This document shows positions 17,338-26,139 of a stretch of DNA of 64,000 bases, piece after piece. A program made the translations under genes and the position numbers. Where the stretch lies: assembly GCF_900129385.1 (NCBI RefSeq), contig NZ_FQVO01000004.1, positions 242,209 through 306,208 on the forward strand. The letters are read 5' to 3'. The DNA is from Chryseobacterium takakiae (GTDB taxonomy: Bacteria > Bacteroidota > Bacteroidia > Flavobacteriales > Weeksellaceae). Below the pieces are notes generated by a model. That model was not told the DNA's origin. It saw nothing but the letters and a program-made list of their open reading frames with translations, and ran no database searches. The stretch's first letter is position 1; the number at the start of each line of letters is the position of its first letter.

Positions 17338-17822
17338 AAATATTGTTTTACCTTCTTCCATTCCTCAAGTTTCTTTTCAAAAGAAACCGTATGAAGCGGA
17401 CTAGTAGAAGGCAGTAAAAATACCGGAATTTTATAATTCTTGCCTAAAATTTTCTGTGCATTTTTATACGATTTTCCGCCATTGCAAAATATGGCTTTAA
17501 TATTTGAATGATCTTCCAGCAATTCTTCAATCCGATTGGCTTCTTCATTTTTAATCTCCGAATCGAGGCTTCCTTTCCTTTCGCAGGAATCAATGACATC
17601 CCAAAGCGCGATATGATGATTCTTTAATATCTGAATTCTTTGATCATAATCTTCCGTAAATTCTTCATTCAGCAATTCAAAAATGATCTTCCAGAATTTA
17701 TTTTGCGGATGACCGTAATACTGTTGTTTTTCCAGGGATTTGACTCCGGGAATTGAGCCTAAAATTATAATTTCAGAATAGTCATCAATAATTGGAGGAA
17801 AAGAGAAAATTCTGTTCTGCAT
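17334..17822 (-). CDS. DNA-deoxyinosine / mismatch-uracil DNA glycosylase family protein
   Basis: 162 aa. The uracil-DNA-glycosylase fold motifs are IILGSIPGVKSLEKQQYYGHPQ at the N-terminus (shown by LGSIPGVKSL and YYGHPQNKFW) and LLPSTSPLHT near residue 138, which matches the SPA/SPLH-type motif II. The length and motifs fit the DNA-deoxyinosine glycosylase group in the MUG superfamily, which removes deaminated bases. It is first in a two-gene unit overlapping a secreted protein. Confidence 0.82.
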   Translation of the reverse strand: MQNRIFSFPPIIDDYSEIIILGSIPGVKSLEKQQYYGHPQNKFWKIIFELLNEEFTEDYDQRIQILKNHHIALWDVIDSCERKGSLDSEIKNEEANRIEELLEDHSNIKAIFCNGGKSYKNAQKILGKNYKIPVFLLPSTSPLHTVSFEKKLEEWKKVKQYL

Positions 17823-17840
17823 GATTAAGGTTTTATATTT

Positions 17841-17894
17841 TGGCTAAAGCCTTTTCATTTTTCTTGAAACAAAAAGCGGGCTAAAGCCCGCTCG
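17841..17894. repeat. REP-like element with GGCTAAAGCC and GCGGGCTAAAGCCCGC palindromes
   Basis: GGCTAAAGCC is followed after ~25 bases by AGCGGGCTAAAGCCCGCT, a palindrome with a TAAA loop. A second copy with one compensated change (AGCGGACTAAAGTCCGCT) lies at 21104-21159. G-C to A-T exchange on both arms keeps the stem intact. Confidence 0.65.
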
Positions 17895-17910
17895 TAGTGA
17901 TGTATATTTA

Positions 17911-17969
17911 TTAAACCACCCCGTCAAAAATTCTTTAAATTTTTGCCACCCCTCCAAAGGAGGGGAATT
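17911..17969. repeat. Two-hairpin dispersed repeat (copy 1)
   Basis: A segment beginning TTAAACCACCCCGTC contains an AAAAATTCTTTAAATTTTT inverted repeat and CCCCTCCAAAGGAGGGG, then GAATT. Copy 2 is at 25460-25518. It is a transcribed-region candidate downstream of the S9 peptidase gene and may serve as its terminator. Confidence 0.6.
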
Positions 17970-17986
17970 AAAAGATAGATTACAAT

Positions 17987-19981
17987 TTACAAGGTTTCCT
18001 TTAACCAGTCGAAGAATTCTCTCTGCCAAACGAGACCGTTCTGTGGATGAAGCACCCAGTGGTTTTCGTTCGGGAAATATACCAATTTGGATTTCAGTCC
18101 TCTCAGCTGTGCTGCCTGAAAGGCTTCCTGTCCCTGCTCGTAAGGAACCCTGTAATCAATTCCTCCCTGAACAATCATGATCGGCTTATTCCATTTATCC
18201 ACAAAATTGCTTGGGTTAAATTCCGTGTATGCTTTCGGAAGCGGTTTTTCCCAAGGCGAACCAAGATCCCAGTTGGCAAACCAAAGCTCTTCCGTGGTGA
18301 GATACCATGATTTCATATCAAACAATCCGTCGTGTGCAATAAACGTTTTGAATCTATTTTGATGAATTCCGGCCAGCATGAATACACTGTACCCTCCGTA
18401 GCTTGCACCTACAGCAGCTACTCTTTCACCATCCACATAAGGTAATGTTTTGGCGAAGTCTGTTGCTGCCAAATAATCTCTCATCGGCTGACCGCCCCAG
18501 TCTTTGGAGATTTCTTCGTTCCATTTCGTTCCCCATCCCGGCATTCCTCTTCGGTTCGGTGCTACAACAATATATCCGTTGGCCGCCATTAAGGCAAAAT
18601 TCCATCTTGTGCTGAAGAATTGTGTTAAAGCCGACTGCGGCCCGCCCTGGCAATATACCAGTGTAGGATATTTTTTATTCGGGTCAAAGTTTGGCGGGTA
18701 ATGGAACCATACGCCCATTTCTTTACCGTCGGAAGTCTTTACCATTTTAAGCTCAGATTTCCCCTGTGCCAGACTTGCATACGTCTCTTTATTCGCATCG
18801 GTTACCTGCTGCATTTCTCCGTTTTTGATATTCACCGAAAACAGATCTGTTGCATGATTGATGTCTGTTCTTCCTACCAGTAAAGATTTTTTCTGATCGG
18901 CAAAGATTTCATTTACATCAAAATCACCTTTTGTGATCTGCTGAACTTTGGCGTTTTTGGGGTCTAATGAAAACAGCTGTTTTGTTCCTTTGAAGGCTGC
19001 CGTAAAATAAATTGTTTTGGAATCTGCGCTCCAGAACACATCACCGGAAACGCTTTCGTCCCATCCTGCGGTAAGATTTGTCACTTTAGCGGTTTTCCAG
19101 TCCATGATTTTTACATCATTTTTATCCGCTTCATAACCGTCTCTGGCCATACTCTGCCAGATGAGTGATTTTCCGTCCGGACTGAACTTAGGATTTACAT
19201 CATACCCTTTATTAGATTCTGTTACATTTTTGGTCGTTCCTGTGGTAAGATCGTACGCGAAGATATCAGTATTGGTGCTGGTAGAATATTCTTTTCCGCT
19301 CTTAGGTTTTGTTACATAGAGAAGCTGTGAAGAATCCGGGCTCCAGATAAAATCTTCAGCTCCTCCGAACGGTCTTTGCGGAGCGTCCCACATCTTTCCT
19401 TCCAGAAGATCTTTTGCAGCCTCTGCTTTATCAGAAATATTCACTACAAAAATATGGTTGTATTTTCCTTCGTTAAAGTAATCCCAGTGCCTGTGGTTGA
19501 GGTCGGTATAAACCTGTGCCGTGGTTTTCGGGGTATCAGAATATTTGTCTTTGCCCATAACTTTTTCCACCAGGATCTGTCTGCTGAACGCTATTTTTTT
19601 ACCGTCAGGAGAAATGACAATATTATCCGCTTCCCCGATTGTGTAAAATTCCGTCCATGTTTTTCCATTGTCTTTGGAAAGAAAAATCTTATCGCCTTCC
19701 TGGGCATAGATACCGTTTTTATCCCACTGAATCAATGCTTTTTTGCCCAGATCCATTTTAGCGGACTGGTTATTCAGAACATTAAGGAAATAACTTTCGT
19801 TTTTTGTTTTTTCTGTTTTAAGATCCACCTGTCCCACTTTATAAATAAGTGAAGAATGGTCCGGTGAAACGGCCTGTACTCCGACTTTCTTTAAAGTCCA
19901 GAGGATTTCAGGCGTCATTACTTTTTGTGCATTCATTAAGAGCGGCGCTGCCAAAGCCAGCAGACTGTACTTAAGTTTCAT
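17987..19981 (-). CDS. Secreted S9-family serine peptidase (acylaminoacyl/dipeptidyl-peptidase type)
   Basis: 664 aa. The signal peptide MKLKYSLLALAAPLLMNAQ is followed by a seven-bladed WD/TolB-like propeller to about residue 400 (repeating SPDGKKIAFSR, SPDSSQLLYV, SPDGKSLIW). A C-terminal alpha/beta hydrolase carries the nucleophile Ser527 in GASYGGYS, an Asp in GGIDYRVPYEQ and a His in NENHWVLHPQ. It should cleave peptides at the N-terminus in the periplasm, probably for nutrient use. Monocistronic, with repeats on the 3' side. Confidence 0.93.
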   Translation of the reverse strand: MKLKYSLLALAAPLLMNAQKVMTPEILWTLKKVGVQAVSPDHSSLIYKVGQVDLKTEKTKNESYFLNVLNNQSAKMDLGKKALIQWDKNGIYAQEGDKIFLSKDNGKTWTEFYTIGEADNIVISPDGKKIAFSRQILVEKVMGKDKYSDTPKTTAQVYTDLNHRHWDYFNEGKYNHIFVVNISDKAEAAKDLLEGKMWDAPQRPFGGAEDFIWSPDSSQLLYVTKPKSGKEYSTSTNTDIFAYDLTTGTTKNVTESNKGYDVNPKFSPDGKSLIWQSMARDGYEADKNDVKIMDWKTAKVTNLTAGWDESVSGDVFWSADSKTIYFTAAFKGTKQLFSLDPKNAKVQQITKGDFDVNEIFADQKKSLLVGRTDINHATDLFSVNIKNGEMQQVTDANKETYASLAQGKSELKMVKTSDGKEMGVWFHYPPNFDPNKKYPTLVYCQGGPQSALTQFFSTRWNFALMAANGYIVVAPNRRGMPGWGTKWNEEISKDWGGQPMRDYLAATDFAKTLPYVDGERVAAVGASYGGYSVFMLAGIHQNRFKTFIAHDGLFDMKSWYLTTEELWFANWDLGSPWEKPLPKAYTEFNPSNFVDKWNKPIMIVQGGIDYRVPYEQGQEAFQAAQLRGLKSKLVYFPNENHWVLHPQNGLVWQREFFDWLKETL

Positions 19982-20122
19982 ATTGTTGATCGCTTTTTTT
20001 GATTATGATTAAAACTCATAATCCCTGTTTATTTCAAAGTTTCCAAAGTTACTTATTTTTACTATACAGGAAGGGTATATTCAGAGATAAATTAAAAGAT
20101 AATACTGCCTATTTTCAAATAA

Positions 20123-20148
20123 AAAGAGTGAACCGAAGCCCACTCTTT
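20123..20148 (-). terminator. Terminator after the holin-like gene
   Basis: AAAGAGTG and CACTCTTT form an 8-bp stem around a 10-base loop. On the minus strand it is followed by TTTTTATTT. Confidence 0.7.
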
Positions 20149-20172
20149 ATCAACCTTTGCTATGTGTATGAT

Positions 20173-20517
20173 CTAATCTCCGTCTGAAAACATGGAGTTT
20201 GCGAGAGACGTGATCAGGGAAAGAAGAATACTGAAAATCAGGGCCCACCAGAAACCATCTACGACCATACTGTCTATAAAATAATCTGCAATGAGAATGA
20301 TGATTGCGTTTATAACAAGGGCAAATAAACCTAAAGTAATAATCGTTAAAGGCAAGCCTAAAAGACTCAGGATCGGTTTTACAATCAGGTTTAAAATTCC
20401 CAATACGATGGAAAAGATAATAGCCCCACCGAATCCGGAAAAATGTACTCCCGGTAAAATCATGGTAAGCAGGTAAGCAACAATTGCCGTTACCAGCAGG
20501 CGAATAATTAAGTTCAT
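20173..20517 (-). CDS. Four-helix membrane protein, phage-holin superfamily IV / YvlD type
   Basis: 114 aa made almost entirely of four hydrophobic segments (about 5-20, 28-48, 53-77, 88-108), with the family's LGILNLIVKPILSLLGLPLT pattern between helices 2 and 3. Despite the holin name, chromosomal members are ordinary inner-membrane proteins of unknown role, some in envelope-stress regulons. No phage genes surround it. Confidence 0.85.
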   Translation of the reverse strand: MNLIIRLLVTAIVAYLLTMILPGVHFSGFGGAIIFSIVLGILNLIVKPILSLLGLPLTIITLGLFALVINAIIILIADYFIDSMVVDGFWWALIFSILLSLITSLANSMFSDGD

Positions 20518-20581
20518 AATGTTATTTTTTTTAGTTTATTTCAAAAAACTTGCTACTTTAAAGATAGAAAAAAATTCGAAA

Positions 20582-21004
20582 TTATTTTATTTTCATCATG
20601 GTCACCAGTGAAGTGGCTACATGACTCTCAGAACCATTGTTTTCATCAACAGTATAGATTTCTGTGCGGATCACACTGATTTTTGCACCGCCCTTGATAA
20701 CATATGACTTTGAAACGAGTGCATCACCAATTGCCGGCCGTAAATAATTCACTTTCAGCTCTACCGTAACCACATAGCAATCTTCTTCATAATGGCTTAC
20801 CGCAGCGTATCCGGAAGATACATCAACTAAAGAAGCGATCATGGCTCCGTTGAACATTCCGGCTTTCCTGGTCATCAGATCCATTTTAGGGATTTTCATG
20901 GAGATAAAGTCGGTTTCAACATCTAAAAGTTGTGCTTTGTAGAATTTCAATGTTTCTGAACGGTGAAAACTTTCGGTGATGAGCTGTTTTTTTTCGGGTG
21001 TCAT
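20582..21004 (-). CDS. PaaI-type hotdog thioesterase
   Basis: 140 aa hotdog-fold protein. MFNGAMIASLVDVSSGYAAV is the central helix with the Gly-Ala-Asp/Ser arrangement of the PaaI/YdiI branch. VELKVNYLRPAIGDALVSKS matches the dimer-interface strand. It should hydrolyse an acyl-CoA in the cytoplasm; the substrate is unknown. The gap to the next gene (21005-21300) holds only repeats. Confidence 0.85.
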   Translation of the reverse strand: MTPEKKQLITESFHRSETLKFYKAQLLDVETDFISMKIPKMDLMTRKAGMFNGAMIASLVDVSSGYAAVSHYEEDCYVVTVELKVNYLRPAIGDALVSKSYVIKGGAKISVIRTEIYTVDENNGSESHVATSLVTMMKIK

Positions 21005-21103
21005 GTTTTGATTTTAAAGGTCAATGTAAAAACAAATTCAAAAACAGTGCAACCAGGGTAAAAACCATTAATGTAATTTAAGCAGTTGAGATTGAATTAA
21101 GTT

Positions 21104-21224
21104 TTGGCTAAAGCCAGTTTTGAAGTTTATTATTGGAAAGCGGACTAAAGTCCGCTGCTATTGATATTTTCTACTGATTTATTCTTTATATGCTGTACAG
21201 ATGCTTCGACGGGCTCAGCATGAC
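21104..21224. repeat. REP-like element copy 2 plus CTTCGAC..GCTCAGCAT element
   Basis: 21104-21159 is the second GGCTAAAGCC/AGCGGACTAAAGTCCGCT element. 21201-21224 holds GCTTCGACGGGCTCAGCATG. Together they occupy most of the 296-base gap between topoisomerase III and the thioesterase; no gene is seen there. Confidence 0.6.
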
Positions 21225-21300
21225 ATTGCGAATACTAACGGTTTTATTTATTATTATTTTGTAACAGCTTTGCTAAGCGCAGATAAAAATCTTACCCTAT

Positions 21301-23418
21301 TTAATTTAAAACAATCTGAAAATGTTCATCCATAGACAAAACACCTTCCGCCCGGCTTTCAGGATGGGTCGTAAACCCTTTCAGTTTTGAAGTTTTTCCT
21401 TTTATCACTAAATCCATCAACTGTTTATCCGATATTTTTTTACCGAAAATTTCAAACGAAACTTTAAAGCCACAGTTTTTAAAGTCAGAACATCCGACAG
21501 CCGTTTTTCCTTTCATGAGGTGATGCTCTTTACATTTCGGACATTTTGTTTCTTCCCAGGATTGCAGTTCTTTTTTTACGACAGGCTCGCGTTTCTTTTT
21601 TTCTTTAACTGTTTTTTCCTCTTCCAGATTAATTACTTTTCCTTTTCCGTACACTACTTTTTCGGTAAGTTCGGTAACCATCTGAATCAGTTCTTCCTTG
21701 AAATGATTGGCTTCATATTCTCCCTTTTCAATTTTCCTGAGCTTGAGTTCCCATTCTCCTGTAAGTTCGGGGCTTTTCAGAAGTTCGTCTTCAATCGTAT
21801 CAATCAACTGAATTCCTGTTTGCGTAGCGATGAGGTTTTTCCTTTCCTTTTCGATGTATTTTCTTTTGAAAAGAGTTTCGATAATATTGGCACGGGTTGA
21901 TGGCCTTCCGATCCCGTTATTTTTAAGCAATTCGCGGAGTTCTTCATCTTCCACCTGTTTTCCGGCTGTTTCCATCGCCCGGAGAAGCGTTGCTTCCGTG
22001 TAAGGTTTTGGCGGCGAAGTTTTCCCCTGATGAATCATCGGATCGTGCGGTCCGGTTTCTCCTACCGTAAATTCCGGAATGGTCTGTTCTTCCTCTTTAT
22101 CTTTGTCTTTTTCCGATTCATCTTTCGGCTCCTTCGCATATACGGCTCTCCAGCCCGGCTCCAGAATCTGCTTTCCGCTGGTTTTGAAAGGAATGGTTCC
22201 TACTTTACCTTCTACCAACGTATTGGAAATTTTACATTCTGGATAAAAAACAGAAATAAACCTTTTTGCAATTAAATCATACACCAGTTTTTCTTCCCTG
22301 CTCAGATTTTGGGATGGCGGTACTTCCGTAGGAATAATGGCGTGGTGATCCGTGACTTTTGTATCATCAAAAACCGCTTTTGATTTTGGGATGGGCGCTT
22401 CCAGCAAAGGTGCAACCAGCTCCTGATAAAAATACATTTTCCTAAGAATTCCCTCTATTTTCGGATATAAACTTTCAGATAAATACGTGGTATCTACACG
22501 GGGATAGGTCACATGCTTTTTCTCGTAAAGACTTTGGATATAATTCAGCGTATTTTCTGCGGAGTAGCCATACTTTCTATTCGCTTCCACCTGCAGTCCG
22601 GTAAGATCAAACAGTCTCGGATTTTTTTCTTTACCTTCTTTAATTTCGAAAGAAACGATCTCGAAAGGGTTTTCTTTTAAATATTCCAGGCCTTTTTCGG
22701 CGCGTTCCAGTGTTTTTAAACGGTCGATGGCGGCATTAAAAATCACATCCCTGTATTTCGTTTTCAGTTCCCAGTATTCTTCTACGGTAAAGGCATCAAT
22801 TTCCTTTTGTCGCTGAACCAGCATTGCCAGTGTAGGAGTCTGCACTCTTCCGATAGAAAGCACCGCTTTGTTCCCCCCGAATTTTTTGGTAAAAAGCCTT
22901 GTTGCATTGATCCCCAAGAGCCAATCGCCGATCGCTCTTGCATTTCCGGCGAGATAGAGATTTTTATAATCTTCAGCGGGTTTTAAGCTTGCAAAACCTT
23001 CTTTGATGGCTTCTTCGGTAAGAGATGAAATCCACAAACGCTGAATCGGTTTGTTGCATTTCGCTTTCTGCAATACCCATCTTTGGATGAGTTCTCCTTC
23101 CTGTCCGGCATCCCCGCAGTTAATGACCTCATCACATTCGGCCACTAATCTTTCAATAACTTTAAACTGGTTTTCCACTCCTTTATTCGGAATTAATTTG
23201 ATCCCGAAATTATGCGGAATGATAGGAAGCAGAAAAAGGTTCCAGGATTTGTACTGCGGACCGTAGTCGTGCGGTTCTTTGAGGGTGCAGAGATGTCCGA
23301 AAGTCCATGTCACGCAATATCCGTTTCCTTCCATATATCCCTGTTTGGGAGTGGTAGCTCCCAATACTTTGGCAATATCTCTGGCAACGCTTGGCTTTTC
23401 GGCAATACAAAGTTTCAT
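21301..23418 (-). CDS. topB: Type IA DNA topoisomerase III
   Basis: 705 aa. The Toprim domain is at the N-terminus, with the metal-binding Asp-Glu cluster in CGDAGQEGELI (residues 101-111). The catalytic Tyr305 lies in HVTYPRVDTTYL. IGRVQTPTLAMLV and GIGRPSTRANIIETL are the family's conserved DNA-gate motifs. A C-terminal four-Cys zinc ribbon (CPKCKEHHLMKGKTAVGC) supports DNA binding. It decatenates and relaxes negatively supercoiled DNA. Monocistronic. Confidence 0.94.
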   Translation of the reverse strand: MKLCIAEKPSVARDIAKVLGATTPKQGYMEGNGYCVTWTFGHLCTLKEPHDYGPQYKSWNLFLLPIIPHNFGIKLIPNKGVENQFKVIERLVAECDEVINCGDAGQEGELIQRWVLQKAKCNKPIQRLWISSLTEEAIKEGFASLKPAEDYKNLYLAGNARAIGDWLLGINATRLFTKKFGGNKAVLSIGRVQTPTLAMLVQRQKEIDAFTVEEYWELKTKYRDVIFNAAIDRLKTLERAEKGLEYLKENPFEIVSFEIKEGKEKNPRLFDLTGLQVEANRKYGYSAENTLNYIQSLYEKKHVTYPRVDTTYLSESLYPKIEGILRKMYFYQELVAPLLEAPIPKSKAVFDDTKVTDHHAIIPTEVPPSQNLSREEKLVYDLIAKRFISVFYPECKISNTLVEGKVGTIPFKTSGKQILEPGWRAVYAKEPKDESEKDKDKEEEQTIPEFTVGETGPHDPMIHQGKTSPPKPYTEATLLRAMETAGKQVEDEELRELLKNNGIGRPSTRANIIETLFKRKYIEKERKNLIATQTGIQLIDTIEDELLKSPELTGEWELKLRKIEKGEYEANHFKEELIQMVTELTEKVVYGKGKVINLEEEKTVKEKKKREPVVKKELQSWEETKCPKCKEHHLMKGKTAVGCSDFKNCGFKVSFEIFGKKISDKQLMDLVIKGKTSKLKGFTTHPESRAEGVLSMDEHFQIVLN

Positions 23419-23539
23419 GAATTTTTCGGAGTTTTGAAGAGGGGCAAAAATCGGGATTTTTTTTGGATTTTGCTAATTTGTTGGTGCGGATGGTTGTTGG
23501 CGGATTGTGGATGGTTGAGTGCGTGGATGTTGAATAAAA

Positions 23540-23561
23540 AGCTCCCTTAAAAAAGAGAGCT
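23540..23561 (-). terminator. Terminator after the pirin gene
   Basis: AGCTCCCTT pairs with AAGAGAGCT with one mismatch; on the minus strand TTTTTATTC follows. The adjacent 23465-23530 region has GGATGGTTG-like direct repeats and no gene. Confidence 0.6.
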
Positions 23562-23604
23562 CACCAACAATACTTATGAACAAGGTTCATGAATTTAATT
23601 TATA

Positions 23605-24480
23605 TTACATCATCATCGGAACGTCCATGATAAGGATTTCCGTGTTTTCTGATGTCGCTTTAATCTGTAGATCTGAAATATCCCAAACCCCGAAGCCATC
23701 TCTTTCTTCCAGCTTTTGACCTTCGATTTCCGCACTTCCTTTAATGATAAAGGCATACACACCATTGCCTTTTTTCTTAACCTGATAATTGGTTTCGGTA
23801 CTATTTTCAAAATTTCCCAAATGAAACCATGCATCCTGATGGATCCAAACTCCCTCGTCATCGGGATTTGGAGAAAGGATCTGCTGGAATTTATTTTTGC
23901 TTTTTGTTTTGTCTAAAGTAATCTGATCATATCTAGGCGTCACATTTCTTTTATTCGGATACACCCAGATCTGGAGGAATTTCACCGACTGATCATTGTT
24001 TTTGTTGAATTCACTGTGCATGATTCCCGTTCCGGCACTCATCACTTGGATATCTCCGCTTTTGATGATTGCGGTATTTCCCATGCTGTCTTTATGTTCC
24101 AGATCACCTTCCAACGGAATGCTGATGATTTCCATATTGTCGTGGGGATGTGTTCCGAAGCCTCTTCCCGCCTCTACTTTATCATCATTTAAAACTCTCA
24201 GGACCCCGAAATGCATTCTTTCAGGATTATGATAGTTGGCAAAACTAAAGGTATGATTGCTTACCAGCCAGCCATGGTCTGCTTTTCCTCTGGTATCTGC
24301 TTTATGAATTACAGAGTTGTCTTTTATTTTTGAATCGGGATTGGGAAGATGGTTGTAACCAATCGGTTCCAACGGTTCGATCTCATCGATTTCATTTTTC
24401 ATGGTATTTCCCAATGACGCTGATGCCACGAACATTCCTGTTCCCAATAATCCTTTTTTTAAAAAGTCTTTCCTGTCCAT
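23605..24480 (-). CDS. Pirin-family cupin protein with Tat-like signal
   Basis: 291 aa from the ATG at 24480 (MDRKDFLKKGLLGTGMFVAS), a Tat-like start: RKDFLKKG then a hydrophobic stretch. The frame continues to 24543, but that would cross the promoter. The bicupin core shows the pirin metal-binding pattern: GFGTHPHDNMEII for two His, EHKDSMGN, and MSAGTGIMHSEFN for His and Glu. Pirins can oxidise flavonoids such as quercetin or act as redox sensors; the exact role here is unknown. Its promoter shares an operator with the dioxygenase at 31946-32875, which supports a role in aromatic or quinone detoxification. Confidence 0.9.
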   Translation of the reverse strand: MDRKDFLKKGLLGTGMFVASASLGNTMKNEIDEIEPLEPIGYNHLPNPDSKIKDNSVIHKADTRGKADHGWLVSNHTFSFANYHNPERMHFGVLRVLNDDKVEAGRGFGTHPHDNMEIISIPLEGDLEHKDSMGNTAIIKSGDIQVMSAGTGIMHSEFNKNNDQSVKFLQIWVYPNKRNVTPRYDQITLDKTKSKNKFQQILSPNPDDEGVWIHQDAWFHLGNFENSTETNYQVKKKGNGVYAFIIKGSAEIEGQKLEERDGFGVWDISDLQIKATSENTEILIMDVPMMM

Positions 24481-24512
24481 ATCTGTATGTTTTTTATTCG
24501 TTTTTGATAAGA

Positions 24513-24561
24513 CAAAGTTAGGTTCATAGGAATTGCTGTGCATTTAACTAGTTTAATAAAT
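24513..24561 (-). promoter_or_regulatory. Pirin promoter with operator shared with the dioxygenase operon
   Basis: The -7 box TAACTTTG (24520-24513) fits TAnnTTTG. Exactly 20 bases upstream lies a 21-nt sequence (24541-24561) around TTTAACTAGTTTAAT, an imperfect palindrome. It is identical to 32923-32943, and the spacing to the -7 box is the same there. The site covers the -33 region, as expected for a repressor. Confidence 0.7.
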
Positions 24562-24569
24562 TTGATTAT

Positions 24570-25460
24570 TTTCTTTTGTCTTAAAACAAAAGAAACAAAA
24601 ATTCAAGACTGGAACCTTACGCTAAAAATTCCTTCTGCTCTCTAAAAATTCTAAACTTGCGCGAATTCACTATCGGTTCTTCGGTTCTATATTTTTGTCG
24701 CGCTTCGAACAGGAGAATTTTCTTAACGTTCGCAAAAGTAATTTTCTTTACGCTTCAGATTCCTAGGTCGGGTTTACATTTCTGGTATAACAAGAGATCC
24801 TTCGACTGCTTCGCGCTCAGGATGACAGAGTGTGTTTATGACTTTGTCATTCTGAAGAATTCAACTTGTATTTTTTAAACAATTTTTTTTTGTCTTGAAA
24901 CAAAAGAAACAAAAGTTCAAGACTGGAATCTGAAAGCTAAAAAATATTTTTATTCTCTAAAAATCCCAAAACTCGTGCGAATTTATTATTGGTTCTTCGG
25001 TTTACTATTGTTGTCGCACTCAGACAGTGGGATTTTTTTTACGTTCATAAAAGTATTTTTCTTTACGCTTCAGTTTCCTAGGTCACTTTACATTTCTGGT
25101 ATAACAAGAGATCCTTCGACTGCTTCGCGCTCAGGATGACAGAGTGTGTTTATGACTTTGTCATTCTGAAAGAATCTCAACTTTCTTTTTGATTACGTTT
25201 TCTTTTGTCTTAAAACAAAAGAAACAAAAATTCAAGACTGGAACCTTACGCTAAAAATTCCTTCTGCTCTCTAAAAATTCTAAACTTGCGCGAATTCACT
25301 ATCGGTTCTTCGGTTCTATATTTTTGTCGCGCTTCGAACAGGAGAATTTTCTTAACGTTCGCAAAAGTAATTTTCTTTACGCTTCAGTTTCCTAGGTCGG
25401 GTTTACATTTCTGGTATAATAAGAGATCCTTCGACTGCTTCGCCCTCAGGATGACAGCGT
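24570..25460. repeat. Array of three ~300 bp structured repeats
   Basis: Copies start near 24570, 24882 and 25197. Each begins with a TTTCTTTTGT/ACAAAAGAAA hairpin, continues through TTCAAGACTGGA and GGTTCTTCGGTT, then CTTCAG..TCCTAGGTC, and ends at CTTCGACTGCTTCG..CTCAGGATGACAG. Copies 1 and 3 are type alpha and copy 2 is type beta. Their stems differ by compensated changes. Small open frames inside (24657-24878, 25286-25510) start with TTG and only mirror the repeat, so they are not called as genes. Confidence 0.85.
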
Positions 25461-25518
25461 TAAACCACCCCGTCAAAAATTCTTTGAATTTTTGCCACCC
25501 CTCCGAATGAGGGGAATT
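25460..25518. repeat. Two-hairpin dispersed repeat (copy 2)
   Basis: Second copy of the 17911-17969 element, with CAAAAATTC TTT GAATTTTTG and CCCCTCCGAATGAGGGG stems. It joins directly onto the last repeat of the array and is followed by a short (GT)n run at 25518-25530. Confidence 0.6.
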
Positions 25519-25545
25519 GTGTGTGTGTGTTACTAATCTTGAACA

Positions 25546-26130
25546 TTATTTTTGTCTGGAGGCGAGGCGTTTTCTAATCGTACTTACGAATTCTTTGGAA
25601 ACGCCAAGATAGGAAGCAATATAGTATTGTGCAACACGCTGCGGAATTGACGGATATACTTTTGTGAATTCCAGATAGCGGTCTGAAGCACTTTTTGAAA
25701 TGGTATTTACCAGACGGTGCTGGAGCGTGGAAAGATTTCTCTGCACAAGCATTCTGAAAACCCTTTCGAATTTTGGAATTTCAGTTAATAGTTTTTCTTT
25801 CGTTGTTGGATTCAGCATATAAATTTCCGAATCTTCCAGCGTTTCAATGTATAAATTAGAAGGTTTCTGATCCTGAAAGGAAGCAATATCACTGATCCAC
25901 CAGTCTTCAATTGCAAACAGGATGGTGACTTCAAAGCCATTGTCATCAAGATAGTACACTCTTACACAGCCTTTCTGGATATACCCTTCAAACTGGCAGA
26001 TTTCGCCCTCACGCAGCAAAACTGTTTTTTTGGGAAAGGTTTGCAAGCTTAGCAGATCCGTGAAAAATTGTTCTTCTTTCGGGGTCAGATCAATGAATCG
26101 TGTTACATTTCCGATGATGTTTTCAGACAT
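25546..26130 (-). CDS. Crp/Fnr-family transcriptional regulator
   Basis: 194 aa. A cyclic-nucleotide-binding-like beta-roll spans about residues 20-120 (LLREGEICQFEGYIQKGCVR, ISDIASFQDQKPSNLYIETLEDSE). A degenerate C-terminal helix-turn-helix follows (RVAQYYIASYLGVSKEFVSTIRKRL). The cNMP contact residues are not those of E. coli Crp, so a nucleotide ligand is doubtful. This group is common in Bacteroidota next to the genes it controls. It follows the small gene at 26140-26451 by nine bases on the same strand. Confidence 0.9.
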   Translation of the reverse strand: MSENIIGNVTRFIDLTPKEEQFFTDLLSLQTFPKKTVLLREGEICQFEGYIQKGCVRVYYLDDNGFEVTILFAIEDWWISDIASFQDQKPSNLYIETLEDSEIYMLNPTTKEKLLTEIPKFERVFRMLVQRNLSTLQHRLVNTISKSASDRYLEFTKVYPSIPQRVAQYYIASYLGVSKEFVSTIRKRLASRQK

Positions 26131-26139
26131 AATTGCAGT

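Noticed and set aside
20173..20517. Prophage indicated by the holin-family protein
   Set aside because: No lysin, capsid, tail or integrase genes are nearby; this family is commonly chromosomal.
24657..24878. Repeated small ORFs beginning RE(F/L)TIGSS in the repeat arrays (also 25286-25510, 28706-28984, 29016-29228)
   Set aside because: They start with TTG, have no ribosome-binding context, differ in length and end wherever the repeat changes. The compensatory changes in stems explain the conservation better than coding.
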